Shown: positions 10,238 through 21,673, counted from the stretch's first letter. The stretch: 64,000 bases of DNA from Lateolabrax maculatus (GCA_031216445.1 CM062208.1:6343501-6407500), one strand, 5' to 3'. The notes: a model not told the origin generated them from the letters alone. Made by a program: numbers and translations.

Positions 10238-12657
10238 ATGAGGCCCGACGTGGCTCCTCTGCTGCTGACGGCGCTGTGTGTGCTCCACGCGTGTGCCTGC
10301 TCACGCGTGGAGGAGATGAAGAGCCAGGAGCGACTCTTCCTCAGCTCCCTGGGGCTGTCCGGGCGGCCCCGGCCCGCGGGGGGCCACCAGCCCCGGCGCC
10401 ACGTCCCCTCCGCGCTGTGGAGGATGTTCCGGAGGTCAGGGCACATGCAGGCCCAGGAGAGCGAGCCCTGCACGGTGTCCGAGTACGGAGTCCGCGGCAA
10501 CATCATCCGATACGTGCAGGACCAAGGTAGGCAGTCATCATGTTCACTGCATGGTGCTGACTCAACTTTCCCTCAGTAAAAACTTGAAAATAAAGTCAGA
10601 AATCAAATATGTTTCATTAAGCTTTTAAGATGCAGTTTTTCAAATTTGCACAACTTTAAGCATTGAACGTCATTATTTTATTTTATTTTTAATTTTTCTA
10701 ATTTTTGTTCCTGTTCCAATGTAAAGCTTACATGGCAACCACATCTAAACTTCAGTTAGAAAATCTTTTTTTTTTTTCAACACAACATGACAAGTTTGTA
10801 TGTGAGACTACATCCAGTACACCAAACAAGGGTGAAGTTGCATGAATAGTATGGCCTGTGAATATTCTCATTCATCCAGGTCATAGTTATCTCGAGGAAA
10901 TTGAATCGAACGCAACTGGACTTGGTTATATGTCTTTGAAGACGTTTCACCTCTCATCCGAGAGGCTTCATCAGTTCATGCTCGTCTGACTAGGCTGGGA
11001 CTAATGTCTTCAAAGACGTATAACCAAGTCCAGCTGCGTTCAATTCAGTTTCCTTGAGACATAAATAGTATGTGTTTAACTGCATTATCACTGTATATCA
11101 CCAGCATACAGTGTGAGGATACAGTTTTGAAGTGAACTAAATAGATACGTTTAAAGAAAATATTTAACTACTTGTTTTGGATAGACTGAATCCAAACTGT
11201 CATTTCACATTCCTTTCCATTTGGCCTATACCAGTCAAAGATTTTAGGCCTGTACCATAGATCAATTTAGTTTGTAGTTGTTTGTAAAACGTGTAACTGG
11301 CCCTATAGTGGCCAGAAAATTCACATATTCCATGTGTGTTGTGGTTCTGTACTTTACTTGTCTGCAAGTCCTGGCACATCTTTGTTCATAAAAAAGCAGG
11401 TTCAGCCAAAAAATAGTGAGATAATGAGAACAGATTTGCACACAGGTATGAGAGAGAGAGAATAAACACCATTATTTATTGATCAAAGTGTTATTCAGTA
11501 ACATGGCGGAGCAATACAAACACAGTATGACAACTCCGTGAAAGGCTTGTTCTTCCAAGGCGTTTGTACTAAATCATACTGCAGATGTACTTCAGTAAAG
11601 CTCAGTTGTACTGCTAAAAATGCAGAGCGAGAACAACCACAGTGTGGGTTTGAGAGAGAAGTAATTGGCCATGGCAAATTATTCTTCTCCGTGATTTATG
11701 TTATCTTGCACCCCATCTCCACTTCAGTAAAAAACCTAAATAAAGCCCTGAAAAACTGTAATGTCCTTGTTAAAATGCTCGTCTTCCTGCTGATGTTTTG
11801 CAGGCAGGGTGGTGTCTGGCTGGAGCAGCAGCTGTCAGGCCTGTCTGGAGAAGCAGCTTTTCTTCAACATGTCCGTCCTGCAGCCTGTGGAGCTGCTGTC
11901 TCTGGCTCAGCTGGAAATCAAGTTCCACTGGAAGCCCTTCAGACCTGCAGAGCTCCTGCAGGTGCCCCGGGCCCTCAGCGTGTCTCTGTATAAAGTGATT
12001 CGAGCCACGCTGAGGGGAGCCAATGCCCAGGCCAACCGCAGACTCCTGCTGTCCCAGTCAGTCCAGCTGCAGCCTGAACCCACCGCCATCACCATGGACC
12101 TCACCTCGCTGGCAGAGAGCTGGTGCAAACCGGGACGCAACTACGGTTTGGTTTTAGAGCTGCTGCCTCTCAGCGCAGAACCAGAAGCGCTTCTTCCTTT
12201 TCACCCTGGGAACTCCCTCCCATTGGAACCAGCTCTCACCCTGCCGGTGGTCCAGGCCTCGCTGGTGGCTGTGTCCCTCAACCCCCACCAGTGTCGCTCC
12301 AGACAGAGAAGAAGCGCCGTCCACATCCCCGTGACACCCAGCAACGTGTGCAAGGCCCGCCGCCTCTACATCGACTTCAAAGACGTGGGCTGGCAGGACT
12401 GGATCATCGCTCCGCAGGGCTACATGGCCAACTACTGCCACGGCGAGTGTCCCTTCCCGCTCAGTGAGAGTCTGAACGGCACCAACCACGCCATCCTGCA
12501 GACCCTGGTGCACTCCCTGGACCCGCACGGCACGCCACAGCCCTGCTGCGTTCCCATCCGCCTCTCCCCAATCTCCATGCTCTACTACGACAACAACGAC
12601 AACGTGGTGCTTCGACATTACCAGGACATGGTGGTGGATGAGTGCGGGTGTCGATGA
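10238..12657 (+). CDS. gdf3: Growth/differentiation factor 3 (Vg1/DVR1), TGF-beta superfamily ligand
   Basis: Two coding exons, 10238-10526 and 11804-12657, encode 380 aa. Donor GT is at 10527 and acceptor CAG ends at 11803; the intron splits a Gly codon after its first base (residue 97), giving ...VQDQ-GRVVSGW. Residues 1-21 are a hydrophobic signal peptide. The prodomain carries the family motif VPSALWRMFR (about 56-65) and one N-glycosylation site (Asn118). A furin site RSRQRR (261-266) releases a 114-aa mature ligand (267-380) with a second glycosylation site (Asn321). The mature domain has all seven knot cysteines (279, 308, 312, 344, 345, 377, 379), including the intermolecular one that mammalian GDF3 lacks, and ends in DECGCR. 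GWQDWIIAP and MANYCHGECPFPL are diagnostic of the Vg1/GDF1/GDF3 group. In zebrafish the maternal product pairs with Nodal to induce mesendoderm. No frameshift or premature stop. GDF1 versus GDF3 naming is a matter of convention in fish. Confidence 0.95.
10527..11803 (+). other. gdf3 intron 1
   Basis: GT (10527-10528) to AG (11802-11803), 1277 bp, phase 1. A second CAG four bases downstream (11805-11807) would shift the frame, so 11803 is the supported acceptor boundary. A single intron in the prodomain coding region is the usual GDF1/GDF3/Vg1 gene structure. The intron holds the 170-bp inverted repeat at 10890-11059 and a poly-T run near 10768-10778; an open frame from 11538 runs through the acceptor but is not homologous to anything I know. 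Confidence 0.93.
10890..11059. repeat. Hairpin-forming inverted repeat (MITE-like) in gdf3 intron
   Basis: Left arm 10890-10943 and right arm 11006-11059 are 54-bp reverse complements with roughly seven mismatches; a 62-bp spacer separates them. Both arms contain 'ggacttggttata' and 'gtctttgaagac' (right arm reversed). The spacer has its own small palindrome around 'ctctcatccgagag'. I recognise the 'cttggttatatgtctttgaa' core as a common fish dispersed repeat. No coding capacity and no clear target duplication. Confidence 0.8.
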
Positions 12658-12905
12658 GGCTGGTGGACATGTCGGATTGGCCCTTGACCATTTTAAGCTC
12701 CTTGGTCCAAAGTTAAAAGTCTGAATTTCTTTATGTGACTTAATGCTGTTGGATTATTTGTCAGATTAGTTTTTCAATGTACAATGTTCTTTGCAATTTT
12801 ATAGAATTTAACATTTGTATTTGTTCTCACAGAAATTAAAACATATTAATATGAAGGCTGATGTTATTAAAAAAATGGAAATAAAGCCACACTGGAGGAC
12901 TGAAT
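12658..12905 (+). other. gdf3 3' UTR (predicted)
   Basis: AT-rich sequence directly after the TGA stop. It contains the canonical AATAAA at 12880-12885, so cleavage is expected about 10-25 bases later. An earlier weaker ATTAAA-type hexamer lies near 12835. In Xenopus the Vg1 3' UTR directs vegetal localisation; I see no clustered UUCAC or UUUCU motifs here strong enough to claim the same. Confidence 0.7.
12880..12885 (+). terminator. Polyadenylation signal AATAAA of gdf3
   Basis: Canonical hexamer 223 bases after the stop codon, in the expected strand and followed by a T-rich stretch (about 12911-12925) that could serve as the downstream element. Confidence 0.75.
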
Positions 12906-13669
12906 TTGGAAGACTTATTTTTGTCTTGTGCCTACTGTAGTAGGGCTACTACGTGTATTAGTCTGCATGTTTAACACACTAATGCTGCTTAAGTGATTAC
13001 TATAACTAAAAAATTACTACAAAAAACACTAAGGAAATGTCAAGATGAAAATAAAATCAATTAGGCCCAGTAGTTTAAGACGAACAGGCTGGCTAAAAGT
13101 ACAGTTTGTGCTTAACAGTCATCTTGTGGACCAATTAGTAACGGCTCTGTTATAAAATGGGATTTTCTACAAAATGAGCAAAGAAATATAACTGCAGCCT
13201 TTCTTTTCAGGTTTTAGAGCCATACAGAGGACAGTCCTATGATACACTGCAGGATGCAATGATAAAACATAACCCATACTATATATTGTGATACCAAATA
13301 AAACCAGATTATCAGAATCTTTAATATATTCCTCATGCAGGCATATTTTTCTTGCCAGATTTGGTAACATTTGAAAGATAATATTCAATGCTTAATGCTT
13401 ATTTCTTTGCATTTCTGTAAATAAAAAGCTGCTTAAACATTTGTGTTGACAGAAATATTCATACATCAGTAGAAATCCAGATAATCATGCACGTACAGAG
13501 TAAGTCTTGGCCTTTACGTGTCACCACAGTTTCCCTGTGGATTACATGTTTCACTGACAGAGACCAGCTACTCTTTTATCTACTAAAGGAGAAATTAACT
13601 TTCTTATCTCACCTTCCTGCCTGATAACACCCCCACCACCTCCCTCACCGAGCCAGACAGACCACTGGG

Positions 13670-13725
13670 GTTGCCATGGCGACGACTGGTTGCCACAGCA
13701 ACCGGAAGAGGCTGACAGGTTGTAG
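13670..13725. promoter_or_regulatory. Tandem RFX X-boxes plus ETS and TALE-type sites
   Basis: Two X-box palindromes lie 19 bp apart start to start: 13670-13683 (GTTGCC AT GGCGAC, one mismatch to the consensus GTNRCC-N-RGYAAC) and 13689-13702 (GTTGCC AC AGCAAC, full match). The second overlaps an ACCGGAAG ETS core at 13701-13708. A TGACAG Meis/TGIF-like site follows at about 13712-13717 and a TAATTAG homeodomain core at about 13725. Such density in otherwise plain DNA suggests an enhancer or the promoter of an unannotated transcript, about 0.8 kb after the gdf3 poly(A) signal. RFX factors drive ciliary genes; the link to gdf3 is inference. Confidence 0.5.
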
Positions 13726-15348
13726 TAATTAGTGAGAGACGGAGGGAGTTTGGGGTGTGAAGGAGGACAGAAGAAGAGAGGAATATTCCCCTGAAATTCC
13801 CAATTGGCTACAGTAATGTTACTTTGAAAAAACTTGTTTTTTTAGCACGTTTTTTAAAGGTTCCTAGACTGTCGTTCCCAGGATATGAGAACATTATTGA
13901 GCATTCCTGTTCTTGAACACTCTTCTAAAACTACATCACATTTGGAAAAATGGAACCACCCATAGGTACTTCAGCGTTTAATAATAATAATAATAGCTTT
14001 ATTTGTAGGAGTGACATAATACGGGGAAGTGACTCTGCCAGCCTGATCTCCTCTGGCAGATTGTTCCAAAGTGTTTAAGAAGGTTGAATAAAGTGTTGCA
14101 CGTGCATGCACAACTTGTAGGCAGGTGCATAAGAAATCATGCAAAAGAAAGTTTTTCAATAAATCTGGCATTGACAATATGCAAGAACTACATACTTTCC
14201 TTTGAGGAGTTCTGGAAATTAATGTTACAGTAGGAAAGAGCCACTAGAGGGCACTGCTCCAGCGTTCTAATATTGCACTTCCAAAAGGTTGGCAGGTTCA
14301 CAAAATACAGATTTAAGGAAGTATAGTCAAAATCTGTGTAGCAGAGGCCAATATACCCTAACCTTTAGTCTCTAGTAAGGGTCAAGCTCCAGAAACACTG
14401 GCTCCCACATTGTTCATAAATAAACTGACCTTCATGTGTAAAACAGTGTCCATTTCAGCAGGGTTTTGATCATTTACAGGTGAATAGAACGAATGGATGT
14501 TGACTTACCTCACTCTGAATATTGCATATTTCATTTAACCAAAAAAAACAAAGTGGGACATATTATTCAAACTGGGAGCCGCCCAGTACAACCAGTTGTC
14601 TTGCTCTGGCCATAGACTAAAATCTACCCAAACAGTCAAATAATTTAAAGAATGCTTGATCTAAAAGCAGCAAAGTATTTTTCTCTACCATTAGGGTTTT
14701 TGATTATTCATTTTTTTCTTTTCTTTGTATATTGTTTTGTTAATCATATTGTTTTCTTATTCTCCTCTGATGTGTAATATAACTGAGCTGAAAGAGAAGA
14801 TGAATGAAAGTGAGGGAGAGTGGAGCAGTCGAGAGACAGACAGGAAAGGAAGAAGCCTCAGGCTCTTCAACAGTACTTTGCTGTCAAAGACAAAGTAATT
14901 TCCACTTTACCCTCTGGGGCACACAATACATACTCTATCTGTAACAGTCAGACTCACAGAAGTGTTTTTCTTCCTGTCTGTAAAACTAAAACACTCGTTC
15001 TTTATCCTCAAATGAATCTTCACTCAGATAACTTTTAAAAAACTTAAATTATCTTTAAACTTTACTGTAGTGGTGAAGACTGGGGACATAAAGAGCTTCT
15101 TCAACACTCACAGAAAATACAAAGTTGAACATTTTATCCCTTGGTCTGGGACAAAGGGTACAGGCCTGTTCAAAATTAAATGATTAGGCCAGGACAACTA
15201 ACTAAATTTTGCATGTACTGTTCATGCTTGTTGACTACAAATATATAAATGGACACACACACATGCACACACACCCACACTTGTTAAATTGACAGGTGTC
15301 ATGTCCAGAGTTCAGATGTTATTGGACACAGTGGATAATAGCTTGGCT

Positions 15349-15350
<2 letters not shown>
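13726..15350. other. Non-coding stretch
   Basis: AT-rich sequence with no supported gene. An (ATA)n tract followed by 'gctttatttgtagg' at 13980-14012 resembles the 3' tail of fish retroelements. Nothing else recognised. Confidence 0.5.

Positions 15351-15401
<51 letters not shown>
15351..15401. repeat. (CT)n microsatellite
   Basis: About 51 bases of pure CT repeat. On the minus strand it reads as Arg-Glu repeats inside a short false open frame. Confidence 0.97.
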
Positions 15402-15404
<3 letters not shown>

Positions 15405-16591
15405 TCCTCTGCAGTTTCACTCTCCCACATGTGCACAGTCAATGAGAAATGAATAATCAATACCAGTCGAGATGGAGCCTGTGGTGCCACTATGACTCAG
15501 CCATCCGGACTGGATGTGGTCTCTTCTGTCCGTCCGTATGTCAGTCTCCAGTCCCTCTATCCATTTCTGTCTTCTCTTGCAGCCTCAGAAGAAAAGAAAA
15601 GGAAAGGAGATATTAATGCTAGAGCATACAATGATATTTTAGACAATAATGTTCTTCCAACTTTGTGGCAGCAGTTTGATCTTGACTAGTCTGCACTGAG
15701 CCCTGACTTCAACCTCACGCAGCCTTGTACGCATGTTTTTAGCCGTGTAGTGTAGCTTCTTCTTCTTCTGGTCAAAAAACGAAGATACACATTAAACTTC
15801 TGCTTATTTTTGATCACAAAGTTACTTATTTTTTGTCTCTTGTGTAATTTTTAACACGAAACTGTTGAATGTAAAAATGTGGTTTTGCAACTAGTGTGTG
15901 CTTACTCTGCTTCACTGATTCATCCCACAGAACAGGATGTGAAGATGCATCAGATTGCTGGACAGTCTGGGATCTACTGCTGCCCTGACTCCCTATAAAA
16001 CCAGGAAACAGCCATTCTGAAATTATTGTCTTTATTTCCTAAGAAATTGTAAGCACATCTGTTGTAGAAGCATGGCATTAAATAAAACAATCATAACAAA
16101 AGAAAAGAAAAGAAATGGTGGAAAGTAACCATATTTTCTCAAATACTTTACTTAAATACAATTTTGAAATGTTTGTATTTTACTGTTAATATTTTTATTT
16201 TAGGCAACAAAAAAAAAAAGGTATTGAATGAGCTGAGACCTATTTTGAATTGATTTTGGAAATACAAAACAGTAGAAAGAAGCTGTCAAAAGCAGATTCA
16301 ACCCCACCTGGAACATTATACTGCTTCTGGGTTACCATATGATTTAACACTCATAATAATAATAATATTTAAGTAATAATAAGTAATAAGTAGAATTACT
16401 TGACACTTGACTGCATTTTAGTACAAATGCTTGTTTACTATTACTTGAGTGGAGGACTGAGTGGAGTTGCTGCTTTTATTTGAGTGAAGGATCAAAATAT
16501 GTTGTGACACTGAGACTAAATTCTTCTATTAACCAACAGGGGGCAATGTGGCTTCAGCTCAAAGTCTGACTGGCTGTTGTTGCTGTGTTTT

Positions 16592-16614
16592 CGTGTGTGT
16601 GTGTGTGTGTGTGT

Positions 16615-16647
<33 letters not shown>
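16592..16647. repeat. (GT)n microsatellite
   Basis: GT tract of about 55 bases with one GG interruption near 16616, followed by further degenerate GT/GC blocks to about 16668 and again at 16760-16800. Confidence 0.95.
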
Positions 16648-16648
<1 letters not shown>

Positions 16649-17333
16649 ATGTCTGTGTGTGTGCGTGCATACTCTCAGCAGGCGGTAGCTGGTTAGCAGT
16701 GGTCGGTGCTGAGCTGACCACTGCAGAGCCCATCAGTAGTGAATCTTACTGAGGATTGGATGTGTGTGTATGTATTTGTGTGTATGTGTGTGCTTGTGTA
16801 GGGCTCAGTGGTACGTTTTTGCCATTTCATTATTTTATTTAGGAGTAAGTGTGTCAATAAAACATTCAGAGTACAGTCAAACCTCATATTTGTTCCAATG
16901 CCCCATCATAAAAATCAGATCACTATACACAACCTGCCATAATTTCCAAATTGATTGACAGGCCTTCAAATACACAAGCTTACACTTAACTTAGAATAAA
17001 TAATAATGATAAAAAAATCATCACAAGCAGTAAGCTATAACTCAAATGAATAATGAATCAATTGCCTAATGAGTGATAACATTAATATTTGTCAAATCCT
17101 GAATCCCCAAGTGTGTGTCGGTGTTGTAGTAGCTAGTTTACAGCTGCCACCAGATGTTGCTTGAGATTTCACAGCACCTTTAATATGAGTAGATGATCAT
17201 ATGAGTGGCAAAGATGACAGTGAGGCACTTTTTCTCTTTTAAAGACACACAGACTCATCGTTCCATTGACCTCCATAGTGAGTACAGTAATACACCGTCT
17301 GATACGACAAGCACTCTGACTAATGTTCTGTCA

Positions 17334-17334
<1 letters not shown>

Positions 17335-17388
<54 letters not shown>
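17335..17388. repeat. (CA)n microsatellite
   Basis: Pure CA tract of about 54 bases, then a short CAGACA-type extension. It produces a Thr-His repeat open frame on the plus strand that should not be read as a gene. Confidence 0.97.
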
Positions 17389-17392
<4 letters not shown>

Positions 17393-17904
17393 GACACACA
17401 CTTCTTGGCTCCTATATTCCTAATCCTTTTACAGTCTGTGTCACACTCATATACATTTGGCACACACACAATGTCACCTAATCAATGCTAATGGAATCAC
17501 TGTGTATCCTGCCTAGTAACACAAGCCTCTGTGTCATTAACATGCTCACCTACACTTTCGGTCACATGCATACACATGTTTGCACGTCTCAACATGTATG
17601 TACAATAAGCAACACACTGAACCAGATGTTACACAGTAGATCATGCTGTCACTGTGCCGCAAAAATCCCAAAAGGATTGTATGAGAATTTGTAATGTTTA
17701 AAGCTCCCTGAATCGATAATATTGTATAAATAATGAATCAAATGACTGTGAGTGATTTAAAAGCTGTCATTCATATTGATGAACTCTACTGAGCTTTTGA
17801 GCTTCACTTATCTAATAGTTTTACAGCAAATCTACAGTCTCATAACTCACCTCTCTCATCAACCTTTTTTCCTGCAGCAGTAGGCAATTCTTTTCACCAA
17901 AAAA

Positions 17905-18135
17905 AGCTTACAAAGTTAGCGACTAGCTGTTGAAGAAATTGGAAAATTTAGCAGCTAAAGAGCCAAATATATTTCCCAGGCGTTGGTGGAGACTAAAACA
18001 GAGCTGAAAGGAGAGCATAGAGAGAGAATATTGAGCTTACATTCATCAGGTGGACACAAAGAGGACTCAAAATGAATGGCGCTCCGTGTCTGCTGGATGT
18101 GTATATGCAGCTGTTTGCTCACATGTTAACATAAT
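17905..18135 (+). mobile_element. Dispersed repeat family R2, longest copy in the window
   Basis: Blocks 'gttagcgactagctgttgaa', 'tttagcagctaaagagcca', 'cgttggtggagac', 'cagagctgaaaggagag' and 'attcatcaggtggacacaaa' follow the order of a common teleost repeat I recognise from memory. Reverse copies are at 9670-9762 and about 23265-23495. No coding capacity is visible. Its outer ends are approximate. Confidence 0.7.
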
Positions 18136-19713
18136 AACTTCAGAAAGCGACAGTATATATATAGGCGAGTTTTTCTGCCGCCAACTAAAAGTTGAGTTGA
18201 GCTTAGTATCAGTTGTTCACAGATTTGAAATGGAAGTTAAAATATTAAAGTATTTCGCTGAGTAAAATCTGTGGGCTGCTCATAGTTTTGTTTAGGATTT
18301 GATCTAATTTTTCAGGAGTTTGATTTGATCACTCGAGCGTGGGCATAACTTATCAACTCTCCAGAGAACCACAGCTGTTTTGGTCTTTGGTACACCTCCC
18401 TCATCCGTGTTGTTTGATCAAGACCTGGTGCAGGGGTAAGAAATTCATAAATCCAGCCAATTTATGGCTTGGTCAAACTGGCATTTATCCAAGTTCAACT
18501 TTGGTGAACGCTGAGATAGAAATTTGCACCATTGGCAAGTCAAACTGTCTTGACAGTGCTGACCTTTGAGGGAACTGAGAGAAGCGCAGAGTTGAGAGCT
18601 CATATCGTATTAGCTGTGTTTACAACAGAAGTAGTCACCGTGTCACTAAGCTTCCAGCACCGCTTATTTTTGTGAGGATGCATGAATGAATTTCACTTTG
18701 CCGCTTTCTAGTGTGACAGGGCAATCTGCTGTGCATCCACAACCCTTTAGGCAATGAACACAAGGTTTTGCCAATTGATGCCAAAACTGCAGGTCTTCCC
18801 TGGACCAAAATATTAGACCTGATCCAAATGGGGCACATGAAAAACATACCCTAACCCGGCATGCATAAATGAATGTTTTAAAAAAAGACACTTTTTCAGA
18901 AAGGGACCTTGCAGCAGCATGATGATATAATGAGCAGCTGCAGTTGAAAAGAGCAGCGGTCCATGTCATTTTTCATGCACGTCACACTCTCTGGGCACTT
19001 CAAGAAAACACACCTTTCTCCTGCGGTGATGATGATGCTCCAAGGAACAGAGGCGATAGAAAGTCTCGGATCAACTCAGGTATGGACACACACACACACA
19101 CGAGAGACCTGACCCAATTAGACTGAATAGAAATTGTTTCAGGTCTGGGTTGAGTCTTGGTTTCTGGGAACCAAGTGGACTCATGAAGACCTGTAATCCT
19201 TATTCACACCTCTGAACCACAGTCACGTTTGATTCGATACTGACTTTATATACTGTTTGTGCCACTGAGTGCAGGATGAGTCATATTTTCATTTTTAAAA
19301 GGAAGTAAAAATAGAGGGACTTTGATATTCAAATACTCAAAAATGCTCTTTTTCCCACATTTGTGAGAGTAAAAGATTGAAAACATAGAAAAGATACCTT
19401 TTATTGCACTGCCTTAACAGTTTTATCCATTCCCCAGTAAAAGCTGCTCCCAACAGCTTTGTGAATGGGTCTTAAGAGGAAAAACTCTTAGCTAGAACTT
19501 TTTGGTGCCATTTAGGAGAACTCCTGGTGGTAAAATAAAATACTCGTGATGTGAATATGGCCCCTGGAAGTCAGTGTGAGTTGTGGCCGACGGTGTCCTG
19601 TAATGAGGTCGACAGCAGGTTCCACCAACACACACTTTAACACCTTGCATGGACACATACACAGACACACAGCAGCCAGAGGTGACACCATTACCCCTGA
19701 CCCTACAGCCTGC

Positions 19714-19715
<2 letters not shown>

Positions 19716-19745
<30 letters not shown>
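19716..19745. repeat. (TG)n microsatellite
   Basis: TG tract of 30 bases with a second short TG block at 19751-19765. Part of a generally GT/CA-rich segment 19625-19770. Confidence 0.9.
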
Positions 19746-19747
<2 letters not shown>

Positions 19748-20404
19748 AGGGGTGTGTGTGTGTGTTCACAGTGGGATGGGCTGTGGCAGTTGGAGTATTT
19801 AATTACAAACCATACGGCAGAGCTCCTGCTTCATGCTGATACAGTTCAAAACATTTGCATTAATTCTTACACAAATATGATTTTAATGAGGATCTAACAA
19901 CCGTGTCAGATAGTCAGACTCACCACACTCTTAAGGTCACTGACCCTCTTTAGGTTAATGCGTCCTTTTGCCATATTTATGTGGAATGTTTTTTTTGTTC
20001 ACGGAGACATCTCCATGACAGGAAGTGTAAAGTCTTTCTTGACCTACATTCATATAAATGCCGGAGGATGAATCAGTTGATCTCCTGTTGCTCGGAATTA
20101 ATTTAGCAAATCAGTAAAGGAATCAATTTGAGGTTATTTTGGCTTTTGTTAACTTGTAGCATCGAAAATAAAATGTGAAATGATGTAGTGAACTACTTAT
20201 AGTGTGATTCACTGCGTGCTGTTTAATCTGTCCTGTATAGTACTCTGTATATTTTGTAGTTAATTTTGTCTTAAATTGATGTGACAGAAAAAATAACTCA
20301 ATTTTATTTTTTATTTTTCGTTGCTCCTGGTGGTCCCTTATTAATTAACTGTTTAAAACAGCAATTACTCAGTCTTTTTATGAATGCGTGTTGATGTGCC
20401 TTTA

Positions 20405-20530
20405 CAATCAGAATCAGAATCAGCTTTATTGGCCATGTATGCGGACACATACAAGGAATTTGACTCCAACAATTTGTTCTCACCTTCATTCACAGAAATA
20501 GACAAACAATAAAAACAAGGACAATAAAGG
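20405..20530. mobile_element. Retroelement tail-like fragment
   Basis: The block 'atcagaatcagaatcagctt' followed by 'tattggccatgtatg' and 'acacatacaaggaatttgac' is a familiar dispersed unit in fish genomes that I associate with 3' ends of non-LTR elements or SINEs. A shorter related piece with 'gaatcagaatcag' and 'gggtttattg' sits at 26205-26235. Family name not assigned. Confidence 0.55.
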
Positions 20531-20741
20531 TAAGAATAAACCTTTACAAGAGACAAAAAACAACCACAAGGGGCAAATATATTTTTATTGAGCTTGAGGT
20601 GTTGTTCTTGCAACATATTACATTTTTCCTTAATATTTGAGTCTACAAATGGAACTGAATGTCGCCGTTATAAAAGCGACATTAGGTTTGCAAGGTCTTT
20701 TACCACTATTGTCACACTGAACTCAAAGTAAGTGCTAAGCT

Positions 20742-21134
20742 TGTCACGATGGGGGCACAAAGTCCGAGGAGCACGGGGGAAGGACCCAATCGCAGACACA
20801 ACACTGCCGTCAAAACGGTTTATTAACAAAAAAATGTACAAAAATCCAAAAGAAGAGCCAGGAAACAGGGAAAACACTCAGGAACAGGGAACACTCCACT
20901 AATGACGAACGAAAAAGACCAGACGGAGAACAAAGGAAAACCAAGAACATATATGCACAAACAACTAATCAGGAACAAGACACAGCTGGGGTGGGCAGGT
21001 AGGCTACAGGAGGAGGAGGGAAACACAAGGGCTGTACAAACGAGATCTAAACACAAGACAGGTGTGCAGGGGAAACTGTAAGACACAAGAGAAACCCTGG
21101 GAAACACAACAGGAGACAAGGCCAGGCCGTGACA
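20742..21134 (-). mobile_element. Solo LTR (probable Gypsy-type), complete with target duplication
   Basis: A 393-bp element begins TGTCACG and ends CGTGACA, the TG...CA ends of an LTR, and is flanked by an exact 5-bp target duplication AAGCT at 20737-20741 and 21135-21139. Read on the minus strand it has a TATA-like 'gcatatatg' (about 20949-20957) and an AATAAA (about 20818-20825) 50-110 bases from the far end, which sets the orientation. No internal gag/pol, primer binding site or second LTR follows, so it is the remnant of LTR-LTR recombination. The superfamily is inferred from the 5-bp duplication and general look. Confidence 0.85.
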
Positions 21135-21670
21135 AAGCTGATGAAACTCAATGACAGGATACTGAGCACCGCTTCATGCCCAGAAAGTAAAAAATGCTGT
21201 ACAGTTTTATAATACACATCAATCAGTTGTTAAATAACAACAGCATGGTTTACAAAATGGTAATTATCTTTAATGTATAGTACTGCATATGTGATTATTG
21301 ATAAATGGGCTTAAATATGCATAATCACTGTTGGTACTTCAAATTTCAGGGGACCAAGCAAAAAAAAAAAAATTTACATATTTTGGACTCTAATCAGTAC
21401 TGGAACAAGGCGAGAAAAATCACCCACACAAGTGCTCCGGACAGGATTAAAATCACTGATCAGCACATGCAATATTAAAACAGAACCTCCCCTGGAGTGA
21501 TAAATCCTGTCTGAATGAGTCTTTACTCTGTCTGAGTCTGAGGTGATGCAGGGGAATCACTGCCAGGAAACATTTTCAGATCGCACGCACCGACAACCTC
21601 AAGCAGAGAGACAACAGATACAGAAGACAGGAAGACCTATTGATCTGGTAGTGGTTGAACATTGTATATA

Positions 21671-21673
21671 CTG

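Noticed and set aside
11805..11807. Alternative gdf3 splice acceptor CAG four bases downstream
   Set aside because: It would shift exon 2 out of the ligand reading frame.
11538..11993. 151-codon plus-strand frame crossing the intron/exon 2 boundary
   Set aside because: It reads exon 2 out of frame and its 5' part is intron; the splice junction and family homology support the other frame.
12123..12467. 114-codon plus-strand frame in another register of gdf3 exon 2
   Set aside because: Out-of-frame overlap with gdf3 and no recognisable domain.
12154..12618. 154-codon minus-strand frame over gdf3 exon 2
   Set aside because: Antisense shadow of the high-GC, strongly constrained mature ligand; the sense frame is clearly the gene.
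15351..17388. Possible CRISPR-like or minisatellite arrays among the repeats
   Set aside because: All are simple dinucleotide tracts without spacers of constant length.
20823..21119. 98-codon minus-strand frame
   Set aside because: Lies wholly inside the solo LTR; LTRs are non-coding and the peptide has no domain.
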